Assembly: GCA_035610835.1 (NCBI GenBank)
Contig: CM069454.1
Span: 58,572,580 to 58,636,579, forward strand
Direction: 5' to 3'
Origin: Ophiura sarsii
Lineage: Eukaryota > Echinodermata > Ophiuroidea > Amphilepidida > Ophiuridae
DNA: 64,000 nt
Notes under the pieces: model-generated
Told to the model about the DNA's origin: nothing
The model's database searches: none
What the model saw: the letters and a program-made list of their open reading frames with translations, nothing else
Shown here: in pieces, positions 1-12,257 of the stretch
Position numbering within the stretch: position 1 is the first letter of the stretch
Layout: the number at the start of each line of letters is the position of its first letter
Program-made: the position numbers and the translations under genes

Positions 1-296
1 CGCCTTGTGGAAATATCACAGTGACTTGAGTCACGACTCTGGCATAACCGGTAAACTTTGTGCATCCCTTTATGAAACTCTTATTTTGCACTTCAAATGA
101 AGTTAATAAAAAAGGTCCAAGTGTTGCCCCAAATGATTACTTTGTATAATCTAATTTGGCTAATATTGTATATGACCATTTCTGTTAGCTGGTCTACTTT
201 TTCTTCTCGTCTCATTGGGAAATCGATATCTTTAGGAAAAAGCTCTCAATTTTAACCTTGAATTGGGCCGCTCTGGCCGTAATTTTGGCTTCACTT

Positions 297-572
297 CGAG
301 GGTTTAGTGCAACAAGGGTCCATCTGCAATAGCTGCCAGATGTCATCACATGTGGTAGCCAATAGCAGACCTTGATAAACTATAAGTAACACAATAGGGC
401 AGCTATAGCAGATAAGATATTTTCCACTTACATCTCAGTTATGTAAAAAGGCAATATCTTCAATAGCTGCCACATGTTATATATTAAGGGTGCTTTGAGA
501 TATGCCCTTGTGAAAACACAATCTAACAAATGGCAGCCATTGCAGATAGGACTTTGTTGCACTAAACCCTCG
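297..572. mobile_element. Short inverted-repeat element, ~42-bp ends, ACTT flanks
   Basis: The ends are near-perfect inverted repeats beginning CGAGGGTTTAGTGCAACAA and covering about 42 bases. ACTT is present on both sides (293-296 and 573-576), consistent with a 4-bp target duplication. The interior contains further inverted AGCTGCCA motifs and no open frame. It is a non-autonomous foldback-type element. Confidence 0.7.
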
Positions 573-576
573 ACTT

Positions 577-1436
577 ATACTAGGTCATTGGGTAACAGGG
601 TTATGGTAACAATAGTAGTATTCCCTCTTGAGTAAAACTATAAAAATCGAGAAAGAAAACGATATTCTTTTTCAACACTGTAGGATTGTATATAGATATA
701 AATATGATAAGTTACAAAAGCAAATTAGTTTGTTTGCAAAGGTTTCTCGAGGACTACCCAGAATGCATCATTTCTGTCACATGACAAGGATTTTGTGTAA
801 GATTCATTCATAAAAAACGGCGTTTTTGTTGGCAGTATTTTGTTGTGTACAGAGATGATAAAGATATACATTCTGAAAAGGCTCCGGAAATCTTTGGTTT
901 TGTAATCGAAAAAAGTGATACCTGCTGTTGACAAATCAAGGCAATACTCATCAAATTGGACATCTGTATTTAAATTGTTGGTGGGGAGGGGGAGGACGAG
1001 GGGAGGGGGAATGATCGGTCACCTGTTATATTGTACATTCCTTTCCACTTAATAAGCGCCTGAAATTGGACAACTCAATGTTATTATTATTCGAAGAAAA
1101 AAATGGCAAAAAATGTCCTAAAAGCATTCAGTATTCAATCCTTCTTGTATTTATTTATTTTCTGGATATTATAGGGTATAAAAAAACGAACGGTGCTGCA
1201 TTGTCTTGCGAAGTATGCAGGGTGTTCCAAAAATGTTCATACATGTAGTCGCTAACAGGGTTTTCTTTAAGCATTTTTCTGAAGCGGTACGCATATTTTT
1301 CTTTGACCCCTTTCACGTTTGATATTTCTCTCTGAAGGGGTCAAAATATTTTCCCAGAGGGTACATTCATTTTGGATAAACTTTTCAACAGTGCGCAAGT
1401 ATTGGATTTCACTCAACTAATAAAGCACATCATTAT
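577..1436. other. AT-rich sequence, no gene recognised
   Basis: Only short chance frames are present. A G-rich patch lies at ~983-1008. Nothing supports a gene. Confidence 0.5.
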
Positions 1437-1663
1437 CACTTTCCATGTGGTAGGCATCTGCAGACATTCCAAAACTTCACAAAATGTTTCAAAAATGTCA
1501 AAATTATTGAATGTCATTACCATATTTGGAATCACCATGAGAAATGCATTAAATTAAGTACAAACATGCCTAGTATTGTTTCTGTAATCCTTGAGATAGA
1601 CCTTGAAAGATGGGAAAGGTTTCTGCAAAATGTATGGTAAAACCAATAGCTGTGTGGAAAGTG
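1437..1663 (+). mobile_element. CACTTTCC-ended element, copy A
   Basis: This is a ~230-bp copy of a family with ends CACTTTCCACGCGGC and its complement. The internal landmarks TCTGCAGAC, TTTCAAAAATGTCAA and ATTACCATATTTGGAATCAC are shared with the copies at 26.9, 32.4 and 44.7 kb. No coding capacity is seen. Other copies are flanked by TTAA, suggesting a piggyBac-type or other TTAA-targeting source. Confidence 0.7.
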
Positions 1664-3045
1664 TTATTAGCATGGTGTCTTTCAAAATGATCGGTTCCAT
1701 TGCTCACAAGAAGCAGAGTATGGCATGCGTGTCTATATTAAAATATGTGGGTAGGCTAAAGTCGCCTATTTTCGGTCAGCGTCAGCGCCTATTTTTCGGT
1801 CACTTCGCCCAAATCGTGTAATGAAAATGACCTCGTCGTTATAAACTGACGACTAAAAAAGAAAACCCTGGTTGCTAATAATAAGAAAGAGAACAGTTGT
1901 AATCGAGAATGTGCCGGAATTGATTGGATCAGACCGAGTTTTTATTGTGTAGGGTCACTCCATACGTGGCAATTATTTGTATTTAAAGATTTTCCCGTCA
2001 ATTATGCTTATTATCTTAAACATGGAATAAATGTGACAAGTGACTATAAAACAAGTGTGATGAAATTTTGCAGACAATTTGCCGTAAATGATTGATCTGA
2101 CTATTACACTAGAGCAGTATTTATACCGAGGTGAACTAGAGAGTCAATTTTTATCGGGACTCACTGTAAGATTCTTGCAGTATTATGAACAAAACAACTG
2201 ATATCAACAGTAATGATTATGCAAATTATCTCGCATGAAAGAGTTTCCCAGTTAGAGATAAACAACTCCTGGTTGAAAGAGAAGTCCCTACACTAGGCGT
2301 GTAGTTGATTTAACAACTCCTAAAATCCTACTGTCTATTCAGTTCCAAACTGGCAGTGAATTAATACAGAAGAGTGTGGGCACATACAAGTCTCGCATAA
2401 CGCATCAGGGTGTGCTGTACATGACGTGTGCGTGCGCCAAAATTGTGCGCATACATTTGGACTACTTTTGCCGGATACATATTTCTAGCCAATTTGGAAC
2501 TGATTAAACTGTAGTTTACTGCCATAACCAATTCACTACACCTTCTCTCCATCTGAATGGTGAGTGTAGTTTACGAAACAACTCGGTTAGAGTGTTTGTT
2601 TAATACCATAACTACTGCACTATATACTCTGTATCAGCTCAAGTTGGGGATTTTTATTATTCGCCTATTCCTATTGGTTGTAAGGATGACAAGACCATGT
2701 ATTGGGCCAATAAGAGCAAGCCACAGTAAGGATAGCAGCTGAAGGGAGGTTAAGCTAAACAGATTCTAGATGCTCTATTCTGATTGGTTATTAAGATCAG
2801 AATATCATGTAAATAACCAATCAGAGAAGCTGTTATATGATATTACCAAAGAATGTGTAAAATGATTGTGCCAAAAGTTCAAATATTTGCAATGTGGTTT
2901 TATATATAGCTACTCGGTGACAAAAAAACGCTGTTCTACAGGGCCCTACCAATCAACCCAGAAATTGGAAATTTGAGAATTTGTTTTCAACATTTGTTTT
3001 AATTGAACACCTGGCTAATCTCACTTGAAAGATTTATCTTTCTAG
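1664..3045. other. No gene recognised; contains a small hairpin
   Basis: A hairpin with arms CTGATTGGTTATT and its complement lies at ~2779-2826. The remaining sequence has only short chance open frames. Confidence 0.5.
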
Positions 3046-3170
3046 CACTTTCCACGCGACAAGCCACTGCTGACGATAGTAAAACAAATTCACAAAAGTT
3101 CCAAAACTGTCAAAACGATTTGCTATATTTAGCGCCACGATGTATTCAACCAATTGCCACGTGGAAAGTA
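3046..3170 (+). mobile_element. CACTTTCC-ended element, shortened copy E
   Basis: It begins CACTTTCCACGCGAC and ends CACGTGGAAAGTA next to TTAA (3171-3174). It shares the TTCAAAA/TGTCAAAA internal region with the longer family members but is only ~125 bp, so it is probably internally deleted. Confidence 0.5.
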
Positions 3171-3174
3171 TTAA

Positions 3175-4149
3175 TGCCAATAGAACATATTTGTTGTCAC
3201 CTTAAGGAATTTGATTTGATTTGAAGAAGGAAAAACTGCTTTATTACACTGTTATATGAATGATAATCAGTAGGTTTAACATTATCTGTAAGGGACTAAA
3301 CATAAGAGATAAAGCTCGATTAAGTTTGGTATCATAATAGAAAGAAAACTGTACATCCACAATCATTTTAAACCTGACAATGTAATCTATACTATATCTC
3401 TATCTCTCTAACTTGGACGTTATTTTATGTTATTTCTGTGTTATTTTATTTTATACTGTTTTATGGCTTAAAACCTAAATTAACCCCTTTTTTATGTTAA
3501 TTTTTTTTTTAAAGGGAAAAATAATAACCATCGGTGGACTGTCAATTACTTTATAAACAATGTGTGAGCCTCGAATATCTCCCAAGAGATAATTTTAAGC
3601 AATATCATGTATTCAAAATTAATCTGTTGTATAATTTGTTAATTGTTGCCAATCTAATTGCATATAGCTAGTCACATACACACACAAAGGTCAGTTTGGA
3701 TCAACTATTTACTCAATATATCTCTGTCCATTGGTACATTATTATCGAGAGAAAGCGTTTGAAATGTCATTAAAAGCAAATTTAATAATACACAAAGGAA
3801 GACAAAATTTCAAAAGCAATTGAATATTTTTTAAGGTATGTTCTGGTCAGTCTGGCTAGTTTATAAGAGGATGTTTTTGCATTGCGTGGAATGAATTAAG
3901 AGGGACTTAATTTGACTTTGCAGTCAATTTCTTTCAGTAGAAAAGGTAGTCACTTATGTAGAACTGGTTAGAAAAGGCTGTTATGGCTGATACCTATTCT
4001 TTTAATTTTATGTTACGACAAGCAAATAATTTATTTAGCAATATTCAGAATATTTAGTGAGGTGAGGCGAGTCCTTATAGTCTGTGAATTCTGTCTGTTT
4101 TTAAGCAAGTGAACGATTATCCTAAAAAGATAGTTGACATAAGTGCATT
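3175..4149. other. AT-rich sequence, no gene recognised
   Basis: Poly-T and AT-rich stretches without a supportable open frame or a recognised element. Confidence 0.45.
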
Positions 4150-4505
4150 CAGTTCTTGTCACATGTACATCCAGTGTTTGTCACATGTATGGCGATGTAC
4201 ATCCAGTGCTTGTCACATGTACATCCAGTGCTTGTCACATGTATGTCCCATGTACATCCTGTGCCTGTCACATGTACATCCAGTGCTTGTCACATGTACA
4301 TCCAGTGCTTGGCACATGTACATCCAGTGCTTGTCACATGTATGTAACATGTACATCCTGTGCCTGTCACATGTAGATCACATTTATGTCACATGTACAT
4401 CCAGTGCTTGTCACATGTACATCCAGTGCATGTCACATGTAGATCACATGTTTATTCTGTACTTGTCACATGTAATTCACATGCATAGTCAGATGTACTT
4501 CACAT
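4150..4505. repeat. 22-bp minisatellite
   Basis: There are about 16 head-to-tail copies of a 22-bp unit related to TGTCACATGTACATCCAGTG plus CT. Interspersed variants have GTATG, AGATCA or a CCTG core. The period is not a multiple of three, so all three forward frames stay open for short stretches; these frames are artefacts of the repeat. Confidence 0.93.
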
Positions 4506-5304
4506 GCTGACAGAACTAAACTCCGCTGCTAAAATGAGCTGCACATAGAATGTGTACCCATTCGAGGGATACGCATTGTCAACGTTGATGCAAGTTACAA
4601 CTCACGGGTGATTATTCCAAGACAAAGAGAATGTAATGATTGTAATATGTATGTGTACAGAAGCAAGTTCAAAGGTTTTGGAATGGTCAATTGTATATTG
4701 TCAGGCTGAAAACAATTTTTTGGGCACCATTCTGTGATACCCTTCATACACACTATGTAATGTCATGTAAAATGTTCAGTGTGAAAGGTATTGCATAATT
4801 GTCCCAAACTTTTGGGGTATCTGTTTTCACCTCCAAGAATGCCAAAGGTATTGTATGTTGGAATTTCAGGGGCCGGTAACACACCCTATGTCTCGTCCAT
4901 TAATACCATCTTTGCCAGATAAGCGTTTTAACTTGATTTGTAATTTTCAAGAATGCCATTTGTAACTTGTGTGTAAGTGTAATGTTAAAATAATGACAAG
5001 GGTTTATATTTGAATGCACTGAATGAAATGAAAGTTTGTACTTGGTTAGTAAAGGAGCACTACCACTCACCACAAATTTTGATTGGCTATCAAGAGAGGT
5101 ATGTCATTTGTCTAGCCAATCAGATTTGTTTACAATGGAGACGTGTCTCTGATTCTGACTTAACTTAAGATTTCTGTTATGCCCTCCCTGATCACTACCT
5201 TTATCTGAATTTTGTATTCACTTACGCTTCAGGGGGTGAAACCTTCAAACTCTTCATCCGTCATAACACTTGTTGCTTCCCCATACTGTAGGTACAATGC
5301 ATTA

Positions 5305-5517
5305 GGGTATTCACCCGTCTCTCGCATATCTGTGAAAGAGACTTATGTTATTATTCATATTCGTTAAAAGACCATGCACATTATTATGTACGAATACGAA
5401 TGCGAAAGGTTATGGGTATATTCGCCCGTCTCTCACACATCTGTGAACGAGACATATGTTATAATTCATATTTGTTAAAACCGTGCACATCAATACATGT
5501 ATGTACAAAGTTGAAAG
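5305..5517. repeat. Two tandem ~107-bp units
   Basis: Two copies begin GGGTAT and share TCGCCCGTCTCTC, TCTGTGAA, GAGAC and TTCATAT landmarks. They are 108 and 105 bases long and diverged. No coding signal is seen. Confidence 0.7.
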
Positions 5518-6567
5518 GGTATCTCTGTAAAGCCCCATGTCCATATATGTAGATACATTCGGGTATACGGTATAATAACTGAGGCTGTGTAATCCTCACC
5601 TTCGGTGAATATTGCGAATCTTTTTATGTTATTTTAACAGCAGATTAAGCACGGTACGGTTACGCAGATTGATACAATAATTTGACTGTACAGGGCATCC
5701 CAGAAAAACGCATTTTGATAACCATTTTTTTTTTAGCAGTAATTCAACATGGGGGAGTGGGTAAGATGGGGTTAGGGGGGCCCATGAAAGCAGAGTTAAG
5801 TAGATAATTTATGTTTTAGATAACTATTTAGGTTGGAAAGGTGGTATTCTTGCGCGCAGAGCGTGTATATTCCTATAAATAGGGCTCAGGAGGCCTGCAC
5901 ATTAAGAGAGAAAGAAAGTCAATATCGTTTCAGTGTAAGATTGTAAACAATTTGCAGCGCGGCAGGCTCATTTTATACGAAAGGGACCGGGGGAATTTAC
6001 ATCAACTTTCAGGCATGGGTCAGCTCTAAAATGGCCCTATTTTGAGGCTTTGTTAGAATTATTAATATTATAATTAGTGGATACAATGAGAGAGCAGTGT
6101 TTTTTAAGATTTTTGTGAACCGATCTTTTGACAGAATTGAGGTAAAAAAAGGAAATTATGTGATTATGTCACAATTGTCAAGTTGTTTATTTAGCAGAAA
6201 ATTCATATTTTCAAATAATAAAACACTGGCTAAAACCATTTTATATAGTTAACTGCAGCTCTCTCATTGCATCTTCGTATTTGTAATAATATTTTGATGA
6301 CAAAAAAACAGAAGAGCAAATCATGGTTTTAAAAACAACACAAGTATTTGCTGATGTATTTTTAGACATTTTAGCTGCCTTGTTTATATTCAAGAGAAAA
6401 TAATGACCACAATGCATAAAAAGAAGACTACCTGTTTTGAGTCGATGTGTATGAATAAAGAGAATTCTTTGTCACAAAATATGTGGTCATATTGTTTGTA
6501 TTATTAAGTGTGTGCGTTAAAAAAAGTTTTGAAAGAGGATCTTTAGTTAAAGGTATATGTGATCTTT
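5518..6567. other. AT-rich sequence, no gene recognised
   Basis: No supportable open frame. A short G-rich stretch lies around 5750-5790. Confidence 0.45.
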
Positions 6568-6887
6568 TCCAGGGAAAGCACTCAATCCTGGAAAAAAAAA
6601 TTGAAAGCAGATTTTCTTGCAGATTTACAAATCTGATCATAAATCGTACATACATTCCAAGTTACAGTGTGATACGTTTCTTAATTACTTCAAGATCATG
6701 GTTTTAGAGTGAAAATAAACTGTCGGAGTCTGCGCCAACAACATATTTTTACTCTAAATTCACCCTTAGAGGTAATTAGGAATCGTAAAGCTCTGTAACT
6801 TGGAATATATTCATAATTATAATCAGAAATGTAAATCTGCAATAAAATCTGTTTTTTTCTCTCGAAGATTGAGGGTGTCCCCTGAAA
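6568..6887. mobile_element. Foldback element with ~100-bp imperfect arms
   Basis: The left arm includes GAAAGCAGATTTTCTTGCAG and ACATTCCAAGTTACAG; the right arm holds their complements in reverse order (CTGTAACTTGGAATATATTC, TGCAATAAAATCTG). The centre is near 6725. The short open frames on both strands are mirror images of these arms and are not genes. Confidence 0.65.
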
Positions 6888-7242
6888 AAAACCCATAATA
6901 TATCTTTAAAGCCACCATCTGTTGTTTTTAATTTGAGAGAAAAGTTCAGATTTGATTTAAACAACAATCTCTGTGGGCCAATACCAAATGAATTGACCAT
7001 GAAAACGATCTATAAATGTAAGGCCACTCAAAAAACTGTTTCTCGGAACCTTCCTCACTTTCTGGGATAAGGTCCATGTTTTTTATAAAAAAATAAAGAG
7101 TTTCTAAAACTGAAATGTAATTTGGTTGATGGGCCTCTTTTATGTGTTTTTATAGAACTCTAGGGCATAACCCTCATATACTTAAACACAAAAAAGCCTC
7201 ATCGTTTTCCTGAAGCTGCTGAAAGATGCTGGCAATATAAAT

Positions 7243-7290
7243 TTTGCATGAAAACAGCCATATTTTTAAATATGGCTGTTTTCATGCAAA
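7243..7290. repeat. Near-perfect hairpin, 23-bp arms, 2-base loop
   Basis: Left arm TTTGCATGAAAACAGCCATA plus TTT is followed by TT and then the exact complement. Such a short-looped palindrome would extrude as a cruciform. No target duplication was identified. Confidence 0.85.
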
Positions 7291-8568
7291 TAAAACGTAA
7301 GTGTCAATTTAGTTAACATTAAACTGCCCTCTTCACTTTTCGAAGGCAAGTGCTACGAGAAACGAATAATAAGTGGCCTAACTTTGTTGTAAACAATCCC
7401 TGTTGGAATGTTAGCACCTGGCCAAAAACATCATAGCTTCATACAACGGAATGAAATCCGCCATAGAGATTACATAGCGAAAATCGTAGAGATTTGCACT
7501 GCAGTCCTCTGTGTAGGGAGTGTTGACAAAAGCAAGGTCCTTTGGCTATTATGTTTGTGACGACTGACCCCGTTTAACAATCTTCATAGCTTTCATTAGG
7601 GCTTAGGTGACCTAACTATTGACTGTAAAATAAGAAAATTAGTCACCACCTGGCCAAGACAAATCGGACAGTAAAATGTAAAGTTGGCTTTGTTGGAAAT
7701 ATTAATCCGTATTGGACCACCTTTCCAATACAATAGGTTCTATGACTGAAATCACCTGTTGGATTTTGATGGAATGTGGGCGCACCTGCTGTCCAAAACT
7801 TCGTGTCGGTTAAATTAAGATCAGACTGTCCCCAGGGGTATGCCACTGAGCTTGCCGATCGGAGGCCACTTTTAAATTAAAATTTGGTCGGCATAGAACT
7901 GGTGGCGCTATACCGATCAGGCGTGATTGTAGCAGACGACACGACGCTGGCCACGCGTCTCTCAGACGACCCAATATAGCAACGGGAGTGCACTAATTTG
8001 AATTATTTTTAACAGTCATCGCCCAGTTAACGATGAAAATTCTTCTATATGATGAATTTGTCAAAATGATAAGATTAACATTCGCAATTACGTGTTATTC
8101 ACTACGTATTCAACATTTAGGTTTCGCGTGGCCACCGTCGTCTGTGTAAATCCACAGCGCCCCCAAACCTATGCCAACCAAATATTACGTTAAACCTGGT
8201 TAAACATTGTTAAACGCGTTAAACGCCGGTCACCGACACATTCCGATGATTACCATAATTTATGTAAATATGCAAAAGGACCGTTTTCGCTACGTACGTT
8301 AGTATAGGACTTTCCTATCCCAAAATTAATAGTATCCCTGGTACGGGCTTCACTCATGCGTACCCGTAACAATAAAGGTACTCGTTCCTGTAGCTGTAGT
8401 AGTTGTTCAGATCAATTAAATGCACGACTATCAATACAATTAGCTATACACTTGGCGGGTTATTTTGAGCTTGAAACAAAGAGACAAGGTGCAATCAGTC
8501 CCGCAATCAGTTTGCCGACCCCATGTCCACAAAGACAACAACATATGCATCACCTGTCGTGGTGCGTA
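7291..8568. other. No gene recognised; contains GACGACGxTGGCCACG repeats
   Basis: Segments at ~7937-7975 and ~8127-8150 carry the motif GACGCTGGCCACGCGTCTC or its complement, also found at 19.3-20.9 kb. The sequence after 7985 (GCAACGGGAGTGCAC to GTTAACGATGAAAAT) matches 20430-20520 in inverted orientation. No coding potential is seen. Confidence 0.55.
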
Positions 8569-9161
8569 CATCAAAAAGTTCTTGAAATCACCCAGAAGTG
8601 CAGGAGCTATATCGACTAAATTTTGTCAGTGTAATCACTGGTCCTTAAAAACATTATAGTGCAAAAATTGTCTCATAAGTATTAACTTTCTTTACAGGTG
8701 GCGCTAGATGCCAAGGCGATGTAAATTAACGACGTCTTCCAACGGTGCTGTGTACATTGTAAATTTTAATGGTCCAATAACTGATCCTTGTGGGACGAAG
8801 GAGTATGAGGCTTATACGTGCTGTCATTTACAGAGATAAACTGAGACCTACGAGTGACAAATGACAAAATTAAAAAATACATATAAGCCTAATATTCTTC
8901 TGGAAGGCGTCCCACAAGAATCAGTTAATTGGACCATTATAATTTACCATGTACCATGGACTTGTACACAGCACCGTTGGAAGATGTCATCGATTTACAT
9001 GGCCTTGGCATCTATAGCGCCTCCTGTAAAGAAAGTAAACATACTTATGAGACCATTTTTGAACCATAATGTTTTTAAGGACCAGTGACTACACTGACAA
9101 AATTTAATCGATATAGCTCCTTCCCTTCTGGGTGATTTCAAGAACTTTTTGATACCCCTCG
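8569..9161. mobile_element. Mariner-like foldback element with TA flanks
   Basis: The ends share TCAAAAAGTTCTTGAAATCA in inverted orientation; the right terminus reads GATACCCCTCG before TA. The arms continue inward for ~280 bases each (for example GTGTACATTGTAAATTTTAA against TTATAATTTACCATGTACC), leaving a centre near 8855. The same ends occur at 56.2-56.8 kb. It has no transposase frame. Confidence 0.7.
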
Positions 9162-10348
9162 TATGTTCGCGGGACTTTTGAATAGGTAGCACTGTGGAAT
9201 CGTGATATGGTAATGGTGAACCGGCCAATTCGAGGACCTTTGTCCCTACCAGCCTGCAATGTGAGGGAAAAAAAGAAAAGTGAGGACCTTTTTTTGAAGT
9301 CCTCTCATTTTTCATGCATAAAAACGTATAGGAGTAGGGTCCTCGCCCCCTAAGGGTGTATGGTCCTGTCCTCCCTTAGACGTCAATACACATACCATAC
9401 AAATGTCCTTACATGTATGGTAAAACAAAAATGTCCTCAGATTTACTGTAATTTCTATACTTTTTTAAACGTGTTTGAATACGGGTCCTCACATGGGTTG
9501 GTGGTACTCGACAGAGTTTGTAGTCGCTCATCCAATGAAAAGACATAGGCCTACCATGTTAACTAAAGTATATGGACCGATTGATAATTTTGGCAGAGTA
9601 TGATTTGCTTATAATACCGTATTTGATTGTCTTTGATGTACTAAAGGAAGAAGGGGCAGTCTGGGGCACTCAAATTGAACATGAGGTTGTGACTTATCTT
9701 TATTTATTTATCTTTATTTAGCTATACTTCGTGAAAACTTTGATTACCCGCATAGGCCCTATAACCAGAACATTTGAGTTTTGATATTTAATGCAATTTC
9801 ATCGATCTCATTAAATTTGTCAAAATATGTTAATATTATCAAAACTGTATTACTCATTGGAGCTACACGTTTCTCACATATTCATTTGGTATATTACAAA
9901 TTGCGCTTCCAATCAACAGTGCTTCAGAGCGTCTAGTAAAATTTAGGGAATTTCTCTCAGATAGAAATGTATAAGCAAAATGTATGCAGGACCTTCCAGT
10001 CGGTAATAAACCAGCGGCAGTAGCGTAGCGAGTGGGGGGGCGGGTGGGGCGAACTGCCCCCCCGGAGGGGCAAAAATTGGCAAAATGGGGACGAAAAGGG
10101 CGGAAAATCATGTTAAATCAGCCGTTTTTTGACCTGGTTTCTTTGAAATAGGGACCGTTATGGGGATATATGGGGATCTTGCCCCCTCGGAGTGGCTGGG
10201 CTGGCTACGCGGCTGACCAGCGGCAAATAGATTGCACACAGAGAGTACTCAGGAATGTCAAATCTATTGTAAAGTTGAATATCGCGTTGTGTTTCCATCT
10301 CCTCTTTTGTACAAGTTTTGAGCGAGTATCCATCGACACAGAGAATAT
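9162..10348. other. No gene recognised; GTCCTC-rich and G-rich patches
   Basis: Between ~9225 and 9500 the words GTCCT and AGGAC recur at irregular short intervals. At ~10012-10215 a G/C-rich patch with AGTAGCGTAGCGAG resembles the end of a short GC-ended repeat. No supportable gene. Confidence 0.45.
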
Positions 10349-10896
10349 TAATTCGTCAAAAATGTGGTCTTATTTGACAAATTAAAAACTTGTCATAAGA
10401 AATGGCAAGTTTGTGATTCAAGAAATATTCTGTAGTGCATGGTGTACATTTATTTGTGATGCTAAAAGAACAATTTAGAATGTTTCTAGTTAATTTTCAT
10501 CGTAACAAACATTTTCTTGACTGAAATAGATTTAACTTTTAATGACAAATTAATGCATGACAATTGAAATGACAAATTAAATGACTAATTATCAATGAAA
10601 TGACAAATTAAGATGAGTCATTTAATTGCCATTTAATTTGTCATTCATATTTAATGACTAATTATTGATAAAAAAAATTCTTTTTTTAATTTGTCATTTC
10701 TTTCATTTGTCATTGAAATACAAATATTTATGAGTCGTGAAAGTATTTGCTATGTTGAAAATTATTTTAAAATACTACTAATTGGTCATTTATCATTAAG
10801 TAATAATTGTTTAGCATTACAAAATATTTCTGAACTGACGAACCTTCCATGACAAATGTTTAATTTGTCAAATAAGACCACATTTTTGACGAATTA
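10349..10896. mobile_element. 548-bp foldback element with TAATTCGTC ends
   Basis: The terminal inverted repeats are ~45 bp, beginning TAATTCGTCAAAAATGTGG. The interior is built of repeated ATGACAAATTAA-type words in both orientations (10540-10720), so it folds back over much of its length. No open frame of interest. Confidence 0.75.
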
Positions 10897-11639
10897 GGCC
10901 TAATCTTTGTGATGCGTGTTGGTCACAGATTAAGACATCTGTGGTGTTGGGCTTTTTAAATTCTGAAACAGAGTTTAGTTCCCGCAAATCAAATATGGCC
11001 GGCACATGGATGGTTTCTATTATAATACTATAATAGCTCTGGTGTAAAAAAATCCCCGTTGGGATGTTCCCACCTGTCCAAAACAATACATTATATGACA
11101 GTGCAAATCTTTGTTTTCAAAACATGTCAAAAGGCCGGTGATGAGGAGCAAATTTCGTGTATTAAAACAAATTTCAATATGGAAGTAAATTATAGGCCTA
11201 GTTGTTCTTGTATACGGAGGGCCCGGCGTTCTGTTTGTCCACCAGCATCTCAATGCATGGTAACTGATAAAGAGTCAAAAGCAACGAAACAAAATAATAT
11301 TAGACTATGTTTGATTTTTTTAGCGCGCTTTATCAGGCAGAAATTCACACACAAAATAGCATGAAGCAGATTGTTGACAGTGTGTTCATTTTTGTTTTGA
11401 AACTAACCATGTTTGAAAGCAAAAACCCATCGACCGGCACTGCGCGCACGTGTATTTTTTCCCGTAACTTTTGTCGGCAAATTGCCGATTTCCGACCACA
11501 CCCTACTTACTTCCAAATCCAATACATGCTAAATAGAGACGCTAGGCATAATAGGCCTAATGCGATGTTAAAAAGGTCAGTCCTTATTATCAATTGAGTT
11601 GAATTGGCAAAAGTCACATCATCACCCGTCTGGCATAAA
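10897..11639. other. No gene recognised
   Basis: Short open frames only; no repeat boundary identified. It lies just upstream of the candidate promoter. Confidence 0.4.
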
Positions 11640-12044
11640 ATCAATAAACGCGTCCGCATGAATTTCCGCCGCGTACAAATCCATATTCATGTTGTGACGT
11701 CATATGACGCGTTCTAAGCGTGCTCGGCAACGGCGCAGCGCCCTCGCACAGACACACGCACGCACAGAGGACAGAAACATCAGAAAGCGCACTGTCGACA
11801 ATCCTTCATTCCTAAAATTTATTTCCAATGGAATTCCTTTCAAAATCGAGACAATAGATCTTGTTCAGAACTCGTAAACCGAATCGGAGACTTCGGTCTC
11901 GGCAAAGTCTTCAGTGGAAAAAAGCGTTGGCTGGGCATGGACGGCTTCAGATCTCCTGTTCAGTAAGACATTTTCACAAGTTTGTTGTGTGCCGGACTTG
12001 CCGTCTCCATCCAAGGTCATCGAGGATGGACAGATCGCTACAAG
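11640..12044 (+). promoter_or_regulatory. Candidate CpG-rich promoter and first exon of the split gene
   Basis: This block is visibly richer in CpG than its AT-rich surroundings. It holds a perfect CRE palindrome TGACGTCA at 11695-11702. Two donors follow: TTCA/GTAAGA (exon end 11962) and ACAAG/GTAGGG (exon end 12044). Both point towards the exons at 15903 and 22367 on the same strand. No TATA box is evident. An ATG at 11937 in strong context (gggcATGG) reads nine codons to the 11962 donor in phase 2, the phase required by the acceptor at 22366. Transcription here is inference; an unrelated CpG-rich repeat is the main alternative. Confidence 0.4.
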
Positions 12045-12257
12045 GTAGGGAATGCATTGGTTTCAAACCTGGGGTTGTGGTGGGAGCTGATGGGGTCTGG
12101 TATAATAAGGCCAGATTTAAATCTCATATGATACTCGCCATCACCCCTCTTCCAGCCCCCTCCCCCACCCCCTCATCTCACAACTCTTCCGAGAAATGAA
12201 TATGCACAAAGTCCTTGTTTGGGTCTTAAAATACTCGGGATAAGGTTCAAGGAGGCA

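Noticed and set aside
4109..4510. 133-codon plus-strand frame rich in Cys, His and Ser
   Set aside because: It is the 22-bp minisatellite translated; all forward frames are open.
11861..12199. 112-codon frame in the candidate first-exon region
   Set aside because: It runs through both candidate donors and its peptide looks like noise; only the splice donors and CpG content were kept as evidence.
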